A DNA stretch of 64,000 nucleotides from positions 310,001 to 374,000 of the forward strand of contig NZ_FZLO01000002.1 of assembly GCF_900197595.1 (NCBI RefSeq). The letters run 5' to 3'. Position 1 is the stretch's first letter; each line of letters starts with the position of its first letter. Positions 60,971 to 64,000 of the stretch are shown piece by piece. A program made the position numbers and the translations under genes. The notes under the pieces are model-generated. The model worked only from the letters and a program-made list of their open reading frames with translations, did no database searches and had not been told where the DNA came from. Source of the DNA: Scatolibacter rhodanostii (GTDB lineage: Bacteria; Bacillota; Clostridia; Oscillospirales; Acutalibacteraceae).

Positions 60971-63195
60971 ATTGAAGTGTGGAACGTACGAGAGATAACT
61001 TCTCTCTGCTGTTCTTTAGAGAGGCGGTGGAAGTTAACAGCATAACCAGAAATGCGAATGGTTAAGTTCGGGTATTTTTCAGGATGCTCCATAGCATCTT
61101 CTAATGTTTCACGGTTCAAAACGTTGACATTGAGGTGATGGGAAAGTTGTTTGAAGTAGCCTTCCATAATGCCAACCAAATTTGTTACTCTGTCTTCATC
61201 TGTTTTGCCAAGTGATTCAGGAGTAATAGAGAAAGTATTAGAAATACCGTCACGAGCATAACGATAAGAAATTTTAGCCACAGAGTTCAAAGAAGCCAAT
61301 GCACCAGAAGTATCTCTGCCTGACATGGGGTTTGCACCAGGAGCCAAAGGTTCACCATGTTTACGTCCATCAGGTGTGTTACCTGTCTTTTTACCGTACA
61401 TAACGTTAGAGGTAATCGTCAAAATAGAAAGTGTGTGTTCTGCACTTCTATAAAGAGGATATTTGCAAAGCTCATTATAGAACTTCTCAACTTGCTCGCA
61501 AGCAATTGAGTCAACTCTATCATCATCATTACCAAATTTCGGGAAATCGCCTTCAATTTCAAAGTCAGTAACAATGCCTGTCTCAGGATTTCTGACGCAT
61601 TTTACTTTTGCGTATTTAATAGCAGACAAAGAGTCAGCCATACAGCTCATACCAGCGATACCAAAAGCCATCAGTCTTCTAACGGTTGTATCATGCAGAG
61701 CCATTTGAGATTTTTCATAAGCGTAGCGGTCATGCATGTAGTGAATGATGTTCATGGCACTTACATAGGTCTTTGCCAACCATGCGCGATAAACATCCAA
61801 TCTTTCCATTAGCTTATCATAATCCAAATATTCGTCTTCCCAAATCGGCATTTCCGGTCCGATTTGTTCAGCTTTCAGCTCATCACGGCCGCCATTGATA
61901 GCCATAAGCACCATTTTCACGATATTGGCTCTGGCACCAAAGAACTGCATGTCTTTGCCGATTCTCATAGCAGATACGCAGCAGGCAATCGCGTAATCGT
62001 CACCGTAATGAGGACGCATAACATCATCATTTTCATACTGAATCGCATCGGTATCACAAGAAACTTTTGCGACAAAGCGTTTCCAGTTTTCAGGCAGATT
62101 TTGTGACCAAAGAATGGTCATATTCGGCTCTGCAGAAGGGTTGAGGTTATAAAGAGTGTGCAAAGTACGGTAGCAAGTTTTTGTTATCAGGTGTCTGCCA
62201 TCTTCGCCAATACCGCCGATTGCTTCGGTAATCCACATGGGGTCACCAGCAAACAGTTCGTTATATTCAGGAGTTCTTAAATGTCTGGCCATACGCAGTT
62301 TAAGAACAAAATCGTCCATGATTTCCTGTACTTGAGATTCATCGAGCAAACCGTTTGCCATATCTCTCTCAAAATAGATATCTAAGAAAGTAGAAACTCT
62401 GCCCAAACTCATAGCTGCGCCGTTTTGCTCTTTAATAGCAGCAAGATAAGCAAAATAGAGCCACTGTACAGCTTCTGTTGCATTGGTTGCCGGAAGAGAA
62501 ATGTCATAGCCATATTGCATTGCCATGGTTTTCATGTCTTTAAGCGCTGAAATTTGGTCAGAAACTTCTTCAGCAAGACGAATACTGCCAACTAGCATTC
62601 TTTTTTCATCTACGTTTACTTTGTCTTTTTGTTTTTCTGCAATCAATCTGTCAATGCCGTAAAGTGCTACACGGCGGTAGTCACCAATGATTCTGCCACG
62701 GCCATAGGCGTCAGGCAAGCCTGTGATAATGCCGGCATGTCTTGCTTTTTTAACATCAGGTGTATACGCAGCAAAAACGCCATCATTATGTGTTTTATGA
62801 TAACGAAAAGCATTTTCAATATTTTCGGAAACTTCATAGCCATACGCTTTACATGCCTGACGAACCATTCTCATGCCGCCAAAAGGATTGCAAGCACGTT
62901 TAAGAGGTTCATCTGTCTGCAAACCAACAATAATTTCTTTTTCTTTATCCAGATAGCCAGGTCCAAAAGAAGTACTGGTGATAACTGTATCGGTGTCAAC
63001 CTTTAAAGCACCGCCATTTTCATGCTCTTGACGCATTAATTCTTCAAACTGATTGCGCAAGTCCACCGTTCTTTCTGTGGGTCCCGCTAAAAAGCTGTCA
63101 TCCCCATTATAAGGTACATAGTTGCGCTGAATAAAATTGCGAACATCAATTTCTTTCTCCCACACGCCACCTTTAAAACCATTCCAAGCACTCAT
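60967..63195 (-). CDS. pflB: Formate C-acetyltransferase (pyruvate formate-lyase)
   Basis: A 742-residue glycyl radical enzyme converting pyruvate and CoA to acetyl-CoA and formate. The active-site cysteine pair is in [26 protein letters not shown]; the glycyl loop is [28 protein letters not shown] at the C-terminus. [21 protein letters not shown] and the [12 protein letters not shown] region confirm PFL rather than a diol dehydratase. ATG at 63195 has AAGGAG upstream (a GTG precedes it by one codon). The enzyme is oxygen-sensitive, pointing to an anaerobe. Confidence 0.97.
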   Translation of the reverse strand: MSAWNGFKGGVWEKEIDVRNFIQRNYVPYNGDDSFLAGPTERTVDLRNQFEELMRQEHENGGALKVDTDTVITSTSFGPGYLDKEKEIIVGLQTDEPLKRACNPFGGMRMVRQACKAYGYEVSENIENAFRYHKTHNDGVFAAYTPDVKKARHAGIITGLPDAYGRGRIIGDYRRVALYGIDRLIAEKQKDKVNVDEKRMLVGSIRLAEEVSDQISALKDMKTMAMQYGYDISLPATNATEAVQWLYFAYLAAIKEQNGAAMSLGRVSTFLDIYFERDMANGLLDESQVQEIMDDFVLKLRMARHLRTPEYNELFAGDPMWITEAIGGIGEDGRHLITKTCYRTLHTLYNLNPSAEPNMTILWSQNLPENWKRFVAKVSCDTDAIQYENDDVMRPHYGDDYAIACCVSAMRIGKDMQFFGARANIVKMVLMAINGGRDELKAEQIGPEMPIWEDEYLDYDKLMERLDVYRAWLAKTYVSAMNIIHYMHDRYAYEKSQMALHDTTVRRLMAFGIAGMSCMADSLSAIKYAKVKCVRNPETGIVTDFEIEGDFPKFGNDDDRVDSIACEQVEKFYNELCKYPLYRSAEHTLSILTITSNVMYGKKTGNTPDGRKHGEPLAPGANPMSGRDTSGALASLNSVAKISYRYARDGISNTFSITPESLGKTDEDRVTNLVGIMEGYFKQLSHHLNVNVLNRETLEDAMEHPEKYPNLTIRISGYAVNFHRLSKEQQREVISRTFHTSI

Positions 63196-63530
63196 CACTC
63201 ATACTCTCCTTCGTCTGCTATTTTCCAAATCTCTTTATCTCGTTTTTGAGTGTTTATAAACATTTATAAACTATTTGGAAACTTTTCATTTGAATTTATA
63301 ATATATTATGTTTTATTTCTCATTTAAGATACCATATATTTTTAAAAAAATCAATACCAAATATAAAAATAATCATTTTTATATCATCTTATAAATCTAA
63401 TAAATCACTGCTATCATTGATAAATCTTAAACAAATAAGGATGATTCTTATCTATATTTCATAAACTTTGTTAATTTTTTATTTATAATGCCCTAAATTT
63501 CTATATTTATTCTAATTTTCTTTTATTTTT

Positions 63531-63562
63531 GACTGAATACACTATATATGGTGTATTCAGTC
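63531..63562. repeat. 12-bp perfect inverted repeat upstream of pflB
   Basis: GACTGAATACAC (63531-63542) and GTGTATTCAGTC (63551-63562) flank an 8-base TA-rich centre. Neither strand has a T-run after it, so it is not an intrinsic terminator. It lies between pflB and tRNA-Val. Confidence 0.65.
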
Positions 63563-63650
63563 TGCAATTAGCTGTATATTGTTAATAATTTCACGATTTG
63601 CCTGTTTTTTACTTTATAAATTTATAAATAATTATTCTAAAATATTTTTA

Positions 63651-63679
63651 TTGACTGATGCTTTAAAAATTGATATAAT
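63651..63679 (+). promoter_or_regulatory. Promoter of tRNA-Val
   Basis: TTGACT (63651-63656) and TATAAT (63674-63679) are 17 bases apart, 17 bases before the tRNA. Confidence 0.88.
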
Positions 63680-63696
63680 AATAAAAATTCATTTAT

Positions 63697-63773
63697 GGGG
63701 GCATAGCTCAGCTGGTTAGAGCGCCTGCTTCACACGTAGGAGGTCGATGGTTCGAGTCCATTTGTCCCCACCA
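63697..63773 (+). tRNA. tRNA-Val (anticodon CAC)
   Basis: Acceptor GGGGGCA/TGTCCCC, D arm AGCTCAGCTGGTTAGAGC, anticodon stem CCTGC/GTAGG with loop TTCACAC (anticodon CAC, reading GTG), T loop TTCGAGT, encoded CCA. 77 bases. Confidence 0.95.
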
Positions 63774-63780
63774 TAACATT

Positions 63781-63826
63781 AAAAGCTGTGATAAAAGAGT
63801 TACTTCATTCTTTTATCACAGCTTTT
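63781..63826 (+). terminator. Terminator after tRNA-Val
   Basis: AAAAGCTGTGATAAAAGA (63781-63798) and its exact complement (63809-63826) form an 18-bp stem over 10 bases, ending in TTTT. Confidence 0.88.
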
Positions 63827-63945
63827 AATCTATAACGGAGCCATTATTGGGACATCTCTTAACCGCATCTGTAAATTACTATAGTTATACGTTAACTCTC
63901 TTAGTTTCTATCTCCTTTTTCTATGGCCATTTAGGAACAAAACGC

Positions 63946-63984
63946 AAAAAGGCTGTAGCATTTCTGTTTTGCTACAGCCTTTTT
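63946..63984. terminator. Bidirectional terminator at the right edge
   Basis: AAAAAGGCTGTAGCA (63946-63960) and TGCTACAGCCTTTTT (63970-63984) form a perfect 15-bp stem. It probably ends a minus-strand gene lying beyond the window. Nothing else is seen in 63827-64000. Confidence 0.82.
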
Positions 63985-64000
63985 GTGTCTATTTGTTCAA

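Larger units (their letters stand above)
63199..63696. other. AT-rich 500-base gap upstream of pflB
   Basis: No gene is seen. It contains a 12-bp palindrome (63531-63562), the tRNA-Val promoter and several short ATTTATAAA-type repeats (for example twice near 63256-63275 and 63613-63627). The pflB promoter is not clear; TTGATT-N17-TATCTT on the minus strand near 63310-63355 is one possibility. No full Rex-type site was found. Confidence 0.5.

Noticed and set aside
63199-63696. Rex operator upstream of pflB
   Set aside because: TTGTTAATAATTTCACG and similar strings match only one half of the expected palindrome.

Overview
The window looks like a stretch of chromosome from a low-GC, anaerobic member of the Clostridia, most likely the Oscillospiraceae/Ruminococcaceae group. 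This is inferred from the gene families seen: IreB, a DUF1292 protein, a T-box-controlled ilvB, meso-diaminopimelate dehydrogenase, PFL with its activase, class B sortase and LCP protein. Strong AGGAGG ribosome binding sites and TTGACA-N17-TATAAT promoters agree with it. There are no rRNAs, phages, insertion sequences or CRISPR arrays; it reads as ordinary core and accessory chromosome.

Layout. 1-5.4 kb: the 5' part of the S10 ribosomal protein operon (rpsJ to rpsQ, minus strand), with a promoter, an attenuated leader and two structured spacers. 5.4-8.8 kb: small conserved proteins, ireB, a split TSUP transporter and mntP. 9-14.6 kb: branched-chain amino acid biosynthesis (ilvB-ilvN-ilvC, then a terminator, then ilvD) under a T-box. 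14.7-17.2 kb: pyrBI with an attenuator, plus yebC. 17.2-20.4 kb: flavodoxin-like protein, YnbB/aluminum-resistance PLP protein, GNAT and secG. 20.4-24.4 kb: a structured RNA candidate, a cell-envelope operon (gtrA-like, LCP, nucleotidyltransferase), a DUF1292 gene and a 6S RNA candidate. 24.4-28.9 kb: a DUF6320/acyltransferase/esterase trio, meso-DAP dehydrogenase and tRNA-Arg. 29-36.8 kb: regulators, two tRNA-Gly genes, a CpXC protein, an aminotransferase-trpS operon with a structured leader, and sortase B. 36.9-46.8 kb: uvrA, degV, proBA, a P-loop/Nudix pair and a three-gene cluster of small proteins of unknown function. 46.9-57 kb: phosphoglucomutase, glycogen phosphorylase and a GH13 amylase (glucan breakdown), then rpsO and pnp. 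57-64 kb: mtnN, a YcxB-like membrane protein, an SDR, pflBA and tRNA-Val.

How the genes fit together. Glycogen/maltodextrin catabolism (glgP, the GH13 enzyme, pgcA) would feed glycolysis, and PflB/PflA would give anaerobic acetyl-CoA and formate. IlvBNCD, ProBA, PyrBI and DapDH show biosynthetic competence. Much of the control seems to be RNA-based: a T-box, the pyrBI attenuator, the S10 leader, a terminator-bearing leader before the aminotransferase, 6S RNA, and an array of small hairpins between rplW and rplB. The most unusual signals are that hairpin array, the second long-hairpin RNA at 20.46-20.66 kb, the aminotransferase leader and the three-gene cluster at 45-46.2 kb. All calls come from reading the sequence; no database search was run.
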